64,000 nt of DNA, from NCBI GenBank assembly GCA_902780405.1, contig CACZFI010000004.1:118236-182235 (forward strand), given 5' to 3'. The notes below the pieces were generated by a model. The model was not told where the DNA came from, made no database searches, and saw nothing but the letters and a program-made list of their open reading frames with translations. Shown piece after piece: positions 22,316 through 31,229 of the stretch. Numbering within the stretch: position 1 is the stretch's first letter; each line of letters opens with the position of its first letter. The stretch comes from an uncultured Lachnospiraceae bacterium. Lineage in GTDB: Bacteria > Bacillota > Clostridia > Lachnospirales > Lachnospiraceae. A program made the translations under genes and the position numbers.

Positions 22316-22737
22316 GAAATTTTTTCCATAAGACGCGCCTTCAGGAATTCGTATCTCTGTCTTTTTTCTTCCTTGGCAAAATGAACCTCCCGAAACTGCT
22401 CGGGACAATCCGTATAATCAAGCACCTCGTCACCGAACTGCTCGCTTGTAAGATCAAAGACACATCCTTCCACCTCATTGAAGCAGTGATAATTTCCGCC
22501 CGGTCGAAGGATTCCCCGAACAATGCCGCCATAGAGATCCTGTACCAGAAATGCCGTGATGGAGCACTGGCCCAGTGTCGGATTCTCCTTGCTCCAATCC
22601 TCCCGCATCCTGGGCGCACAGGTATCCGCGCACCAGAGGTCCTTCAGGATATCGTAGTAGTCGCGCGGTGTCCTTCCGCTTGCGTCTTTTACACCGGCTG
22701 TCTCCCAGCCGTAAAACCGATACGTTTTCATAGGCAT
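22312..22737 (-). CDS. YunG-like conserved protein
   Basis: A 141-residue protein. The motif around DWSKENPTLGQCSITAFLVQ, followed by DLYGGIVRGIL and a conserved HCFNE, matches my memory of the small uncharacterised Bacillus YunG family. The conserved Cys, His and Asp (GGNYHCFN, VFDLTSEQF) would suit a papain-like fold, but no activity is known to me. It starts immediately at the stop of the CoA ligase gene (TAGATG) and ends in the glt promoter. It is thus the last gene of the iorAB-paaK unit. Confidence 0.62.
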   Translation of the reverse strand: MPMKTYRFYGWETAGVKDASGRTPRDYYDILKDLWCADTCAPRMREDWSKENPTLGQCSITAFLVQDLYGGIVRGILRPGGNYHCFNEVEGCVFDLTSEQFGDEVLDYTDCPEQFREVHFAKEEKRQRYEFLKARLMEKIS

Positions 22738-23979
22738 CTACTCTTCTCTGTGATCGAATACACGCTTGGTCTTCTTCTCGGATCTGGGAAGGGTTCCGAC
22801 AGGAACCACGGTCACCCTCGGTGTGACATTCATCTTGGACTTAAATGCTTCCGTGATCAGCTTCGCCGTCTTCTCAAAGTTCACACGTCCCTCGGCCTCC
22901 GCGGTCACAAGGATGACATCCTTGTTGATCTCTTCATCATGCGCGATGTTGATATTGTATTCGCTGGACACACCATCAATCTCACCGAGAAGCTCTTCCA
23001 CCTGGCTCGGGAACATATTCACACCGTGTACCTTGAACATGTCGTCGCTTCTGCCGCGGATGATGTCCAGTCTCGGATGCTTGGATCCGCAAGGGCACTC
23101 ACCGGGGATGATACGGGACAGGTCATGCGTTCTGAAACGAAGCAGGGGTGCGCCCTCCTTCACAAGGGTGGTGATCACAATCTCACCCTCCTCACCGTCC
23201 GCAACAGGCTCACCCGTCACGGGATCGATGATCTCGATGTAGATATAATCATCCCAGTAATGCATACCGGTCTGCTTGTCGCAATTGATACCGATACCGG
23301 GGCCGTAGATCTCGGTCAGTCCGTAGATATCGTAAAGCTCGATGCCCAGTTTATCGTGAATATACTCTCTCTTCTTCTCGCTCCAGCGCTCGGAACCGAT
23401 CACGCCCTTTTTTAGATGGATCTGATCCTTCATGCCGCGTCGCTCGATCTCCTCCGCAAGAAGCAGCGCGTAGGAAGATGTTGCACAGAGCACGGTCGAC
23501 TTTAAGTCCACCATCATGGAAAGCTGCTTCTCCGTATTGCCGGGGCCCATAGGGATCGCCATGGCACCGAGCTTCTCACAGCCTGCCTGAAATCCGATAC
23601 CGGCAGTCCAAAGCCCGTAGCCCGGGGTGATATGAAGTCGGTCTTTGTTGGTGATGCCTGCGGTTTCGTAGCATCTCGCAAACATCGTGGCCCAGTCATC
23701 CACATCCTTTGCAGTATAGGGGATGATAACCGGCTTGCCTGTGGTACCGGAGGAAGAGTGAATACGTACGACCTCCTCATCCGGCACTGCCTGGATGCCG
23801 AGGGGATATGCATTTCGAAGATCCTCCTTGCTGGAGAAGGGAAGCTTCTCAAAATCCTCCTGGGAGCTTACGCCCGTGATCCCCGCATCGCGGTATACCT
23901 TTCCGTAGTAACTGTCTGTGGCAAGAAGACGCTTGATCTGTGCGTCTACCTGCTGAAGCTGTGTCTCGTTTAACTTCAT
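22738..23979 (-). CDS. paaK: Phenylacetate-CoA ligase family enzyme
   Basis: A 413-residue AMP-forming ligase. The ATP-binding loop SSSGTTGKPVIIPY (near residue 94), the motif YGLTEIYGPG and RGRSDDMFKVHGVNMFPS are typical of PaaK-type enzymes. It joins CoA to phenylacetate or related aryl acids. The gene overlaps the iorB stop by four bases (ATGA) and follows IorAB, which makes aryl-acetyl-CoA from aryl pyruvates. Together they fit fermentation of aromatic amino acids, with the ligase either activating the acid or, in reverse, conserving ATP. Confidence 0.9.
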   Translation of the reverse strand: MKLNETQLQQVDAQIKRLLATDSYYGKVYRDAGITGVSSQEDFEKLPFSSKEDLRNAYPLGIQAVPDEEVVRIHSSSGTTGKPVIIPYTAKDVDDWATMFARCYETAGITNKDRLHITPGYGLWTAGIGFQAGCEKLGAMAIPMGPGNTEKQLSMMVDLKSTVLCATSSYALLLAEEIERRGMKDQIHLKKGVIGSERWSEKKREYIHDKLGIELYDIYGLTEIYGPGIGINCDKQTGMHYWDDYIYIEIIDPVTGEPVADGEEGEIVITTLVKEGAPLLRFRTHDLSRIIPGECPCGSKHPRLDIIRGRSDDMFKVHGVNMFPSQVEELLGEIDGVSSEYNINIAHDEEINKDVILVTAEAEGRVNFEKTAKLITEAFKSKMNVTPRVTVVPVGTLPRSEKKTKRVFDHREE

Positions 23980-24575
23980 GATATTACTCCTTTTGTACTG
24001 CCTGTTTCAAAACCTTCCAAAAACGCTTTCCGATTCGCTTCCTTATACTTTTCCGGGACTCTCGATTCGATCTCCGCAAGGATGGTCTCCCTGTCGATGC
24101 CGAGTTTTCCGGAGCCCGCTGCCACGCCGAGCAGGTAAATATTCAGGAATTTGACGGAGCCAAGTTTCTCGCACGCTGCGTTTCCGTCCACAAAGATGCA
24201 TCTCACATTGGCCTTCAGGTAATCGATCATGTCGGTTCCGTCGTATCCCGTCTCAAGCAGAGACTCAACGACCGGCGCAACCGCTGACGTATTTACGACC
24301 GCGAGTCCGTCCTTCGCCAGATAGTCGATGTTCCTTACCACCTCCGCTGGCTCGAAACCTAAGATGATATCCGCCTTTCCGTGAGGGATCAGGGGAGAAT
24401 AAGCATCGTCACCGATCCTTACATGGCTTGTCACCGGTCCGCCTCTTTGGGCCATACCGATGGTCTCCGCAGAATGTACGGTGTTTCCTTCAACCATTGC
24501 GGCAGCCGCTATGATCTTGGACGCAAGCACCGTACCCTGTCCTCCGACGCCACAGATCAATATATCCTTATGCAT
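23976..24575 (-). CDS. iorB: Indolepyruvate:ferredoxin oxidoreductase beta subunit
   Basis: A 199-residue protein of the pyruvate:ferredoxin oxidoreductase gamma-domain type, with DILICGVGGQGTVLASKIIA near the N-terminus and GMAQRGGPVTSHVRIG. The ATG at 24575 is preferred because AGGAGG lies nine bases before it; an earlier in-frame codon at 24584 has none. It overlaps the end of iorA by eight bases. With IorA it oxidatively decarboxylates indolepyruvate, phenylpyruvate and similar 2-oxo acids to acyl-CoA. Confidence 0.93.
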   Translation of the reverse strand: MHKDILICGVGGQGTVLASKIIAAAAMVEGNTVHSAETIGMAQRGGPVTSHVRIGDDAYSPLIPHGKADIILGFEPAEVVRNIDYLAKDGLAVVNTSAVAPVVESLLETGYDGTDMIDYLKANVRCIFVDGNAACEKLGSVKFLNIYLLGVAAGSGKLGIDRETILAEIESRVPEKYKEANRKAFLEGFETGSTKGVIS

Positions 24576-26358
24576 CTTGCGCACCTCCTATCGCACCCAC
24601 AGGGCATACCTGTGCGCAAAGTGTGCATCCCGTACAAAGCGATGCATCAATGGTAACCTGTCCGTTCTTTGTCGTAAGCGCCGGACATCCCGTCTCGCGG
24701 ATACATTTCTTGCAGTTGATGCACTTCTCGCTTACTGAACATGTCCTGCCGGATTTCTCGATCGCGATACAGGGTGACTTGAAGATGATGGCCTTCACGC
24801 CCGGGAGCGCCGCGCACTCACGTACGGTTGAAATCGCTTGCGAAAGGTCCAGCGGATTCACGGTTACAACCTTCTTGATTCCGATACCCTCTAAAATCTT
24901 CGGTATGCTGACGGGATCAAACTGATGTCCCATCATATTTCTGCCCGTACCCGGATGGGGCTGGTGCCCTGTCATGGCTGTAGTCCGGTTATCCAGGATA
25001 CAGATGGTAATGTCTGCCTCGTTCGTCACTGCATTTACCACACCGGTAAGTCCCGATGCGAAGAAGGTCGAATCGCCGATGAAGGCGAAGGCCTTGCCTT
25101 CGGGATCGATGTGGGAGAATCCCTGTGCCATAGTCACACCCGCGCCCATACACAGGCAGGTATCCACCATATCAAGCGGCATGGCATTGCCGAGTGTGTA
25201 GCAGCCGATGTCACCGCAATAGTAGGTGCGCTCCTTCTCCATCGCCTTCTTGACCGCATAGAAGGATGCGCGGTGCGGGCAGCCCGCACACAGAACAGGC
25301 GGACGCATGGGCGGTGTCGGTGTTTTCTCCCGCTCCGACGACGTTCCTGCAATTCCCAGGTAATCCTCGAGAATACGGCGCACGAGGTCTGCGCTGTTTT
25401 CGCCCATCGCCGGTACATGTCCCGTCAGTTTGCCGAGCACCTTCACGGAAAGTCCGTCTTTTCCCGCAAGCTTTAAGACCTGTTCTTCAAGATAAGGTGA
25501 AAGTTCCTCAAGGCAGAGGAGTTCTTTAACACCTGCAAGTTCCCGTCTGACGAAACTTTCCGGGAAGGGATAGGCCGTTGCCACTTTAAGCAGTCTGACC
25601 TCGGAGTGATCCTTTAAAAACTCCTTCGCATACATATAACTGATGCCGCTTGCAAGCACCGCCTTTTCGGAAGTTGCCCCCTCTGCGGTATTGTAGGTGT
25701 AAGAGGAAAAGTCCTCTCCGATCCTGATATTTCTTTCCTCGATCATCCCGTGGTTCTTATAAGAAAGCTTCGGGAAGATCACGAACCTGCCGGCATCCTT
25801 GGTGAATCCCTCGTACTTCTTTGGCGTAAAGGTATCCGTCGCTTCTATGGAAGCATAGCCGTGGCAGACTCTCGTCGTCGGTCGAAAGAGCACGGGTGTT
25901 TTGTACTTTTCGGAGTAGGCAAATGCATCTTGGATCATCTGATAAGCTTCCTCGGGTGAGGACGGATCAAAGACCGGAATACGTGCAAAATCTGCGAACC
26001 TTCTGGTATCCTGTTCCGTCTGGGACGAGATCGGTCCCGGATCATCCGCGGATACAACCACCAGACCGCCTTCCACACCGACGTAAGCCAGTGACATCAG
26101 CGGATCCGACGCTACATTGAGTCCCACCTGCTTCATGGTGACCAGGGCTCTGGCTCCCGCATAGGAAGCTGCTGCCGCAACCTCAAGTGCGGCCTTTTCA
26201 TTCACCGACCACTCCAGGTGAAGTCCCTCATGCGGATACTTTGCCAGAGTTTCGATGATCTCGGAGGAAGGGGTACCCGGATAGCCACAGGCGATATTTA
26301 CGCCTGCCGCCAGAGCGCCTAAAGCGATGGCACCGTTTCCCATAACATATTCTTTCAT
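24568..26358 (-). CDS. iorA: Indolepyruvate:ferredoxin oxidoreductase alpha subunit
   Basis: A 596-residue protein with the expected order. The N-terminal pyrimidine-type TPP domain includes GNGAIALGALAAGVNIACGYPGTP (split across about residues 8-31). The TPP-diphosphate domain near residue 370 has CGDIGCYTLGNAMPLDM. Two 4Fe-4S motifs lie at the C-terminus (CINCKKCIRETGCP and CTGCTLCAQVCP). It has an AAAGGAG site and a good promoter and is the first gene of the iorA-iorB-paaK-yunG unit. Confidence 0.95.
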   Translation of the reverse strand: MKEYVMGNGAIALGALAAGVNIACGYPGTPSSEIIETLAKYPHEGLHLEWSVNEKAALEVAAAASYAGARALVTMKQVGLNVASDPLMSLAYVGVEGGLVVVSADDPGPISSQTEQDTRRFADFARIPVFDPSSPEEAYQMIQDAFAYSEKYKTPVLFRPTTRVCHGYASIEATDTFTPKKYEGFTKDAGRFVIFPKLSYKNHGMIEERNIRIGEDFSSYTYNTAEGATSEKAVLASGISYMYAKEFLKDHSEVRLLKVATAYPFPESFVRRELAGVKELLCLEELSPYLEEQVLKLAGKDGLSVKVLGKLTGHVPAMGENSADLVRRILEDYLGIAGTSSEREKTPTPPMRPPVLCAGCPHRASFYAVKKAMEKERTYYCGDIGCYTLGNAMPLDMVDTCLCMGAGVTMAQGFSHIDPEGKAFAFIGDSTFFASGLTGVVNAVTNEADITICILDNRTTAMTGHQPHPGTGRNMMGHQFDPVSIPKILEGIGIKKVVTVNPLDLSQAISTVRECAALPGVKAIIFKSPCIAIEKSGRTCSVSEKCINCKKCIRETGCPALTTKNGQVTIDASLCTGCTLCAQVCPVGAIGGAQDA

Positions 26359-26390
26359 GATACGGCTCCTTTATTCTTCACTGGTTGTTC

Positions 26391-26420
26391 ATTATACCAC
26401 GTTCCCGCAAATGCAATCAA
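26391..26420 (-). promoter_or_regulatory. Promoter of iorA
   Basis: TATAAT (26391-26396) is preceded by TTGATT (26415-26420) at an 18-base spacer. The -35 box lies at the foot of the hairpin that ends the upstream diguanylate cyclase gene. Confidence 0.65.
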
Positions 26421-26454
26421 GGTGCCGACGGGAGGACTCCCACCGACACCTTGA
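26417..26454 (-). terminator. Terminator-like hairpin after the diguanylate cyclase gene
   Basis: An 18-bp stem with a two-base loop. On the minus-strand RNA the three imperfect positions become G-U pairs, whereas on the plus strand they are mismatches. The U tract is weak. It lies 16 bases after the stop at 26470. Confidence 0.6.
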
Positions 26455-26469
26455 TCTGTGTGAAATCTT

Positions 26470-27837
26470 TTATTTGGCGAAAAAGGTAAACGTGCGCTTG
26501 CCTCTTTTCTTTGACTCATACATGGCGGCATCCGCCTTCTCAAACATGTGCTTCACATCGTCGACATCACTGCCGTGAATGATACCGACGCTGACGGAAG
26601 TCTTCGGAACTCCGTCGGACGTATCCGCAAGCTCTTCATTGATATGGCGCACCTTGGTTTCGATTAGCTTGTTCTGCATACCGCCGGCATGCACCATGAA
26701 TACCACAAACTCATCGCCGCCGATACGGCAGATATAATCATCATCCCTGAAGATATGATTCAGGATCTTTACCAGCTTCTGAAGCACGCGGTCTCCCGTC
26801 TCATGACCGTAAGAATCATTGATGGTCTTGAAATTGTCGATATCAAGGAGCATCATATAAGTCGATTTGATATCGATGCTCGTAAGCAGAAGATCATATC
26901 CGGACCTGTTGTAGGCTCCGGTCAATTCGTCGTGAGACGCCTTGTAATTTAAGTGATCGAGGCTGTTTCTGTACTGCGCATACATCTTGTTGTAAGCCTT
27001 CGCCAAATAACGGAACTCGTTCGCGCCCACCTCCGGGATCGGACTGTCTTCCTTGATCTTGTCCACGGCTTTCAGCACAGGATTGATGCCAAGTCGTGAG
27101 GTCAGCCAGACAATGAATACAATGGCCAGTGTCTGCAGAACAATCATGATACGGACAACGCGCACACCGCCTCGAAGCTCGGACATCTCGGATGCCTCCG
27201 TATCCTCCATCAGACGATCAAGTATGTCGACACACTCCTTCATATTCACGCGGATCCGGTCTTTCATCTGATAGTATTCGTCGTCGAGCACCATGGTGGT
27301 TGCAAGCCGCATCTTGTCATCGCTGGAAAGTGCTGCATCCGCGGCACTTAATTCTACGCCATCCAGAACATCCGGATAATCGGTGATGTTCTTTGCCTCA
27401 ATCACCAGACGCATAGCATAGTACTCACGTTCCATCAGTTCAAGCGAACTGTCCATAGCTGCCTCGAGTTCCACGTACGCTTCCTGCGTCTTATCATCCT
27501 GGCTCATCTTTTCGAGTGCTTCTTCACGTCGATTTGCTTCAAGCGCTTCCTCGAAATACTGATCCATAAACTTTCGGTCGCCGCAGGCTGTAAAACGCTG
27601 GACATTCTCGGTCAGATAATCCGATGCATCCATCAGCTCATGCGCGGCCTTTGCAAGTTCATTGTGCTCATCCGCCGCTTTTGCCAATCCGTGAAAGGAC
27701 ACGGAAAGCCGATAAGTCGCATAACCGACGATCACTGTCATGACAGACATGACTACAACAAGTATCAGATGTATTTTTCGCAGGGACACGCCCTTCTCAC
27801 GTAATGCTTTCACCTTAAAATCTCCATCCGTTGTCAT
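26470..27837 (-). CDS. Membrane diguanylate cyclase (GGDEF)
   Basis: A 455-residue protein that should make cyclic di-GMP. A first membrane helix (about 20-42) and a second (about 228-250) enclose a helical extracytoplasmic sensor region of roughly 185 residues. A HAMP-like linker follows. The C-terminal GGDEF domain has the active-site RIGGDEFVVFM and an inhibitory-site RDDD five residues before it, so product feedback is likely. The gene has its own promoter and terminator and stands alone. The sensed signal is unknown. Confidence 0.93.
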   Translation of the reverse strand: MTTDGDFKVKALREKGVSLRKIHLILVVVMSVMTVIVGYATYRLSVSFHGLAKAADEHNELAKAAHELMDASDYLTENVQRFTACGDRKFMDQYFEEALEANRREEALEKMSQDDKTQEAYVELEAAMDSSLELMEREYYAMRLVIEAKNITDYPDVLDGVELSAADAALSSDDKMRLATTMVLDDEYYQMKDRIRVNMKECVDILDRLMEDTEASEMSELRGGVRVVRIMIVLQTLAIVFIVWLTSRLGINPVLKAVDKIKEDSPIPEVGANEFRYLAKAYNKMYAQYRNSLDHLNYKASHDELTGAYNRSGYDLLLTSIDIKSTYMMLLDIDNFKTINDSYGHETGDRVLQKLVKILNHIFRDDDYICRIGGDEFVVFMVHAGGMQNKLIETKVRHINEELADTSDGVPKTSVSVGIIHGSDVDDVKHMFEKADAAMYESKKRGKRTFTFFAK

Positions 27838-27854
27838 TTTGTGAATCCGAAAGT

Positions 27855-27860
27855 ATTATA
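27855..27860 (-). promoter_or_regulatory. Extended -10 promoter of the diguanylate cyclase gene
   Basis: TGCTATAAT on the minus strand is an exact extended -10 element about 18 bases before the ATG at 27837. No convincing -35 box is seen. Confidence 0.5.
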
Positions 27861-27903
27861 GCAGAATCAAGGAAAAAGACGTATTACCAGTCTGGTTAAA
27901 GCT

Positions 27904-28446
27904 TTATTTGTATTTTGCACGCTCGCCGCCGATATAGGGAAGACGACTTCTGCCTGCGATCACGATCGCTTCTCCGATCGAAGTTCTCTTAAGTTTGACC
28001 GGCACAACCACCGGTTGCATGTGCATGCCGATCATCACGCCACCGATGTCTAATCCGATCGACGCTTTGGCTCCTATATTCTCAACCACCGCCGGTTCGG
28101 ACAGGCTGTGATAGTGTTTTGTGGCAAATGCACCGCCGGCCTTTCTGTGCGGCACCGCATTGACGCGTGTGAATCCGTACTTTTCTGCCACGGACCGTTC
28201 AAGTACAAGTGCGCGGTTTAAATGCTCGCAGCACTGTACCGCGATATCATAATCTTTTCCGAATACATCGATCAGGGCACGATACAATTCTTCCGCCACA
28301 TCCTCGCTGGAATTCTCACCCGGTTTTTCACCGAGCACCGTGCTTGTGGAACAGCCCACCACCAGAAGATTTCCGATATCAGGATCCGCCTCGTCCGACA
28401 GTTGCTTCATGATTGCATATGCCTGCTCATAAATCTCGCTCATCAT
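27904..28446 (-). CDS. UPF0340/DUF436 family protein (YwlG-like)
   Basis: A 180-residue protein matching the UPF0340 family over its whole length. Visible motifs are LLVVGCSTSTVLGE near residue 28, a conserved QCCEHLNRALV, and DIGGVMIGMHMQPVVVPV. The function of the family is not established. The ATG at 28446 uses the GAGGCG bases at the end of the Dabb gene as binding site and begins two bases after that gene's stop. It is the last gene of the run from the thioesterase onward. Confidence 0.85.
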   Translation of the reverse strand: MMSEIYEQAYAIMKQLSDEADPDIGNLLVVGCSTSTVLGEKPGENSSEDVAEELYRALIDVFGKDYDIAVQCCEHLNRALVLERSVAEKYGFTRVNAVPHRKAGGAFATKHYHSLSEPAVVENIGAKASIGLDIGGVMIGMHMQPVVVPVKLKRTSIGEAIVIAGRSRLPYIGGERAKYK

Positions 28447-28448
28447 TC

Positions 28449-28751
28449 TTACGCCTCGTAGTCAATACATGTTCTGCTCTTGGTATAAGGGCGTACCGCG
28501 CCGTCCGCTACCGCCACATGCTTCGGATGCGTCGCATATCCGGCAAGGGACGCCTCATCTTCAAACGTGGAATCAAGCATCAGGTCCGCATTGGAAGACG
28601 CAAGATGTTCCGTCTGTACATGGATTTCGGTAAGACCGGGAATCTGTCCCGCAAGCCCCTCAAGACCTGCCTTGATATCAGCCTTGATACCGGCCTTTTC
28701 CTCGTCGCTGTACTCGTCCTTTAACTGCCATAAGATAATGTGCTTTACCAT
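28449..28751 (-). CDS. Dabb-family small protein (stress-responsive A/B barrel)
   Basis: A 100-residue protein. The pattern MVKHIILWQLKDE, a central helix and EHLASSNADLMLDSTFED is typical of Dabb dimeric ferredoxin-like barrels. Members are small enzymes or stress proteins with varied roles; no catalytic assignment is possible here. It has a GGAGAGG site and lies between the P1 peptidase and UPF0340 genes with gaps of only 2-11 bases. Confidence 0.8.
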   Translation of the reverse strand: MVKHIILWQLKDEYSDEEKAGIKADIKAGLEGLAGQIPGLTEIHVQTEHLASSNADLMLDSTFEDEASLAGYATHPKHVAVADGAVRPYTKSRTCIDYEA

Positions 28752-28762
28752 GTCCTCTCCTC

Positions 28763-29737
28763 CTAAAAATCAAAATCCTTTGCTGCTGTATATCCGTAAG
28801 CGCTGTCCGCATGCGTAACCGCACGGATGATCGCTTCGGCGATCACTTCTGCGGCAAGTGTGCCCGCCAAATCGTGATCCACCTTCATATCACCGACGGA
28901 AAGTGCATAAATGCTGTCACCGTCGCAGGAAGTGTGCACCGGGCAGATGGTACATGCGTATCCGTTGTGTGCCATTCCCGCAATCTTGGTCAGCTGTACC
29001 TTGTCAAACGCTGCATTTGTGATCACGACACCCAGTGTCGTATTTTCGACGAAACGGTTCTCGACCTGTGCAAGGCTTTGCCTCATCACGTCCTCCGTTG
29101 ACGCGAAGGACTTCTTGTCCGGTGCAATCAAGCCGGCGATCTTGTTTCCGTCATGATAATCAAAGACGTCTCCGAACGCATTTAATGCAACGATTGCTCC
29201 GATCTTGAATCCGTCGATATCGATCGCATAGCTTCCGATTCCTGTCTTGGTACATGTGTCCATTCCGAGGATCTTCCCGACCGTGGCACCGCAGCCCGCG
29301 CCGTAGTTTCCGTCTCTGTAATTCGGTGCATCGAGTGCAAGTCTTGCCGCCTCGTATCCCATGGCTGCATCCGGTCTTACCTTCGAATCACCGACAGTCA
29401 GATCGAAGAGATCCGACTGCACAACCAGGGGCACCTTTGTAACGCCCACATCGAATCCGATGCCTCTTTCCTCCAGACATTTCATAACGCCGTCACCGGC
29501 CGCAAGTCCGAATGCGCTTCCGCCCGCCAGTACGACCGCGTGCACAAACTGTGCCGCAGCAAGCGGTTTTAACAGTTCAGACTCTCTCGATGCAGGTCCT
29601 CCGCCTCTGACATCCAACCCGGCGGGCATTCCCTGCTCGCTTACTATGACGGTACATCCCGTACCGGCATCGACATTTTCTGTCTGACCGATACGAATAT
29701 CTCCGATCTCCGTGATCGCTATCTCTCTTCTTTCCAT
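28763..29737 (-). CDS. P1-family (S58, DmpA/NylC-like) peptidase
   Basis: A 324-residue protein of the self-cleaving P1 family. The segment FVENTTLGVVITNAAF holds the Asn-Thr bond where these enzymes cleave themselves to expose the catalytic N-terminal Thr. Upstream, AVVLAGGSAFGLAAGDGVM and GYGAGCGATVGK-like glycine-rich loops (here NYGAGCGATVGK) match the family. Homologues are aminopeptidases or amide hydrolases. The start has GGGAGGAG and overlaps the preceding gene by 19 bases. Confidence 0.9.
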   Translation of the reverse strand: MERREIAITEIGDIRIGQTENVDAGTGCTVIVSEQGMPAGLDVRGGGPASRESELLKPLAAAQFVHAVVLAGGSAFGLAAGDGVMKCLEERGIGFDVGVTKVPLVVQSDLFDLTVGDSKVRPDAAMGYEAARLALDAPNYRDGNYGAGCGATVGKILGMDTCTKTGIGSYAIDIDGFKIGAIVALNAFGDVFDYHDGNKIAGLIAPDKKSFASTEDVMRQSLAQVENRFVENTTLGVVITNAAFDKVQLTKIAGMAHNGYACTICPVHTSCDGDSIYALSVGDMKVDHDLAGTLAAEVIAEAIIRAVTHADSAYGYTAAKDFDF

Positions 29738-30615
29738 ATAACTCCTCCCTTGTCGACAATCTGGATCGTCATCCTGTAAATTACGTTTCTCGCTTTATGA
29801 AATGTCCAGAACAGCGTTTGCTCCTCCGGACTGTAGTTTTCTCTGACATCCGAAATGCAGTGGTACGCACCCTCCACGTGTCCGTCTTCCGGATCCTCGT
29901 TTCCGAAGATTGCGGTTTTCCTCGTTGCGCGAATAATCGCCCGGTTGACGATCGGAATTACGGATACGTTCATCTCTGAAAGTCTTTTTTCCGCAATCTC
30001 GGCTACATTTACCTGTTCCGGAAAAACTGCGTCCGAACCGCTTGACGTTTCCCGAACAATCGCGTCCGATACACTTGCCACCACCGAACGGATAAAGAAG
30101 AGCAACATGGAAAACAGCTGGCTGCATACCCCGTTCATCACGATGACATCATACGTGTCCACAGGTAGCAGGGTTTCCAATCTGTTTGCAAGGCCGGAGA
30201 GCCTATCTTCAAGCCGGTCAAGTTCCTCGTGCATGCACCCCGCAAGACGCGCTGCTGTAAATCCGGTACCGAGTGATCTCACCCGATTCAGCACACGGTC
30301 GCAGAACGCCATCACATCCGCTTCTTCGATTCCCGTAACGGATGCGCACCTTACGGATACCCTGTCCCGAAATTCCGGCGAAAGCTCCTCGACGGCCTCC
30401 CTCATCGCTGCTTCATCTACATCCATCAGAGTGATCCTGTCAAAGTGAAGGTCGGACAGTTCGATATCATTGCACCTGCCCGCACCGATCACAAGAACAT
30501 GCTCGCCCGCCTGTGCATTTACAAGTTTCGTAAGTGAGGTTCTGTATTCACTCCAGTCCTCTCTCGCATTCGGAAGTATGAACTTTTCCTGCAGTTGCTT
30601 GTATACGTCCGACAA
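29719..30615 (-). CDS. Unrecognised Rossmann-type protein, possibly a methyltransferase
   Basis: A 298-residue protein that I do not assign to a named family. Residues about 37-68 look like a class I SAM-binding fold: HVLVIGAGRCNDIELSDL, then a strand ending in an acidic residue (RITLMDVDEAAM). A later hydrophobic strand YDVIVMNGVCSQLF could be motif IV. The start codon is TTG, one base after the pyrophosphatase stop, with a weak AGAAAG site. The alternative would be an internal start lacking the Gly motif. It sits in a tight run with pyrophosphatase and a peptidase, which gives no clear clue to its substrate. Confidence 0.6.
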   Translation of the reverse strand: MSDVYKQLQEKFILPNAREDWSEYRTSLTKLVNAQAGEHVLVIGAGRCNDIELSDLHFDRITLMDVDEAAMREAVEELSPEFRDRVSVRCASVTGIEEADVMAFCDRVLNRVRSLGTGFTAARLAGCMHEELDRLEDRLSGLANRLETLLPVDTYDVIVMNGVCSQLFSMLLFFIRSVVASVSDAIVRETSSGSDAVFPEQVNVAEIAEKRLSEMNVSVIPIVNRAIIRATRKTAIFGNEDPEDGHVEGAYHCISDVRENYSPEEQTLFWTFHKARNVIYRMTIQIVDKGGVIWKEER

Positions 30616-30616
30616 T

Positions 30617-31159
30617 TTACTTTCTCAACCATCCGTACTTTTTCTTGTAATTCTCCATGCAATGCCAGATGACATCGATGGCTGCCTCACGGCCCTCGAT
30701 CTCGTCGACCTTGGTCTCCTTGCCCTCGAGGTTCTTGTACACCGTAAAAAAGTGCTGGATCTCATCGAAGATATGTTTCGGAAGTTCGCTGATGTCCGTG
30801 TAGCCGTTGTAGGTCGGATCGCCGAAGGGCATCGCAATGATCTTCTCGTCGCCCATACCGCCGTCGAGCATCTTCATAACGCCGATGGGATAGCTCCTGA
30901 CCAGCGTCATCGGCTGGATGTTCTCACTGCACAGCACCAGCACGTCAAGTGGATCGGCATCATCGCCCAATGTCCGCGGGATGAATCCGTAGTTCGCAGG
31001 ATAGTGCGTCGACGTGTACAGGACTCTGTCCAGGATCAGAAGTCCGGTCTCCTTGTCCAGCTCGTACTTCATGTTGCTTCCCTTGCTGATCTCGATCACC
31101 GCAACGAAGTCCTTCTCGGATATCCTGCTGTCATCCATATCATGCCATATGTTCATCAT
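30617..31159 (-). CDS. ppa: Inorganic pyrophosphatase, family I
   Basis: A 180-residue soluble pyrophosphatase. Family I residues are visible in order: SNMKYELDKETGLL, YPANYGFIPRTLGDDADPLDVLVL (the Asp-rich metal site, near residues 53-76) and a C-terminal KKYGW. It hydrolyses pyrophosphate to phosphate with Mg2+ in the cytoplasm. The ATG pair at 31159 follows GGAGG. Many clostridia use a family II or membrane enzyme instead, so the type is worth noting but not rare. Confidence 0.93.
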   Translation of the reverse strand: MMNIWHDMDDSRISEKDFVAVIEISKGSNMKYELDKETGLLILDRVLYTSTHYPANYGFIPRTLGDDADPLDVLVLCSENIQPMTLVRSYPIGVMKMLDGGMGDEKIIAMPFGDPTYNGYTDISELPKHIFDEIQHFFTVYKNLEGKETKVDEIEGREAAIDVIWHCMENYKKKYGWLRK

Positions 31160-31229
31160 GTTTCCTCCTTACTTGCCACCGGAACACGGACGTATCAGCT
31201 TGCTTCCTTTGTTTCGTCCGTGCGAATGT

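Noticed and set aside
21520..23415. Plus-strand ORF of 631 codons
   Set aside because: It crosses gltB, the glt promoter, the YunG-like gene and paaK, all of which have strong family motifs on the other strand. It is a chance open frame.
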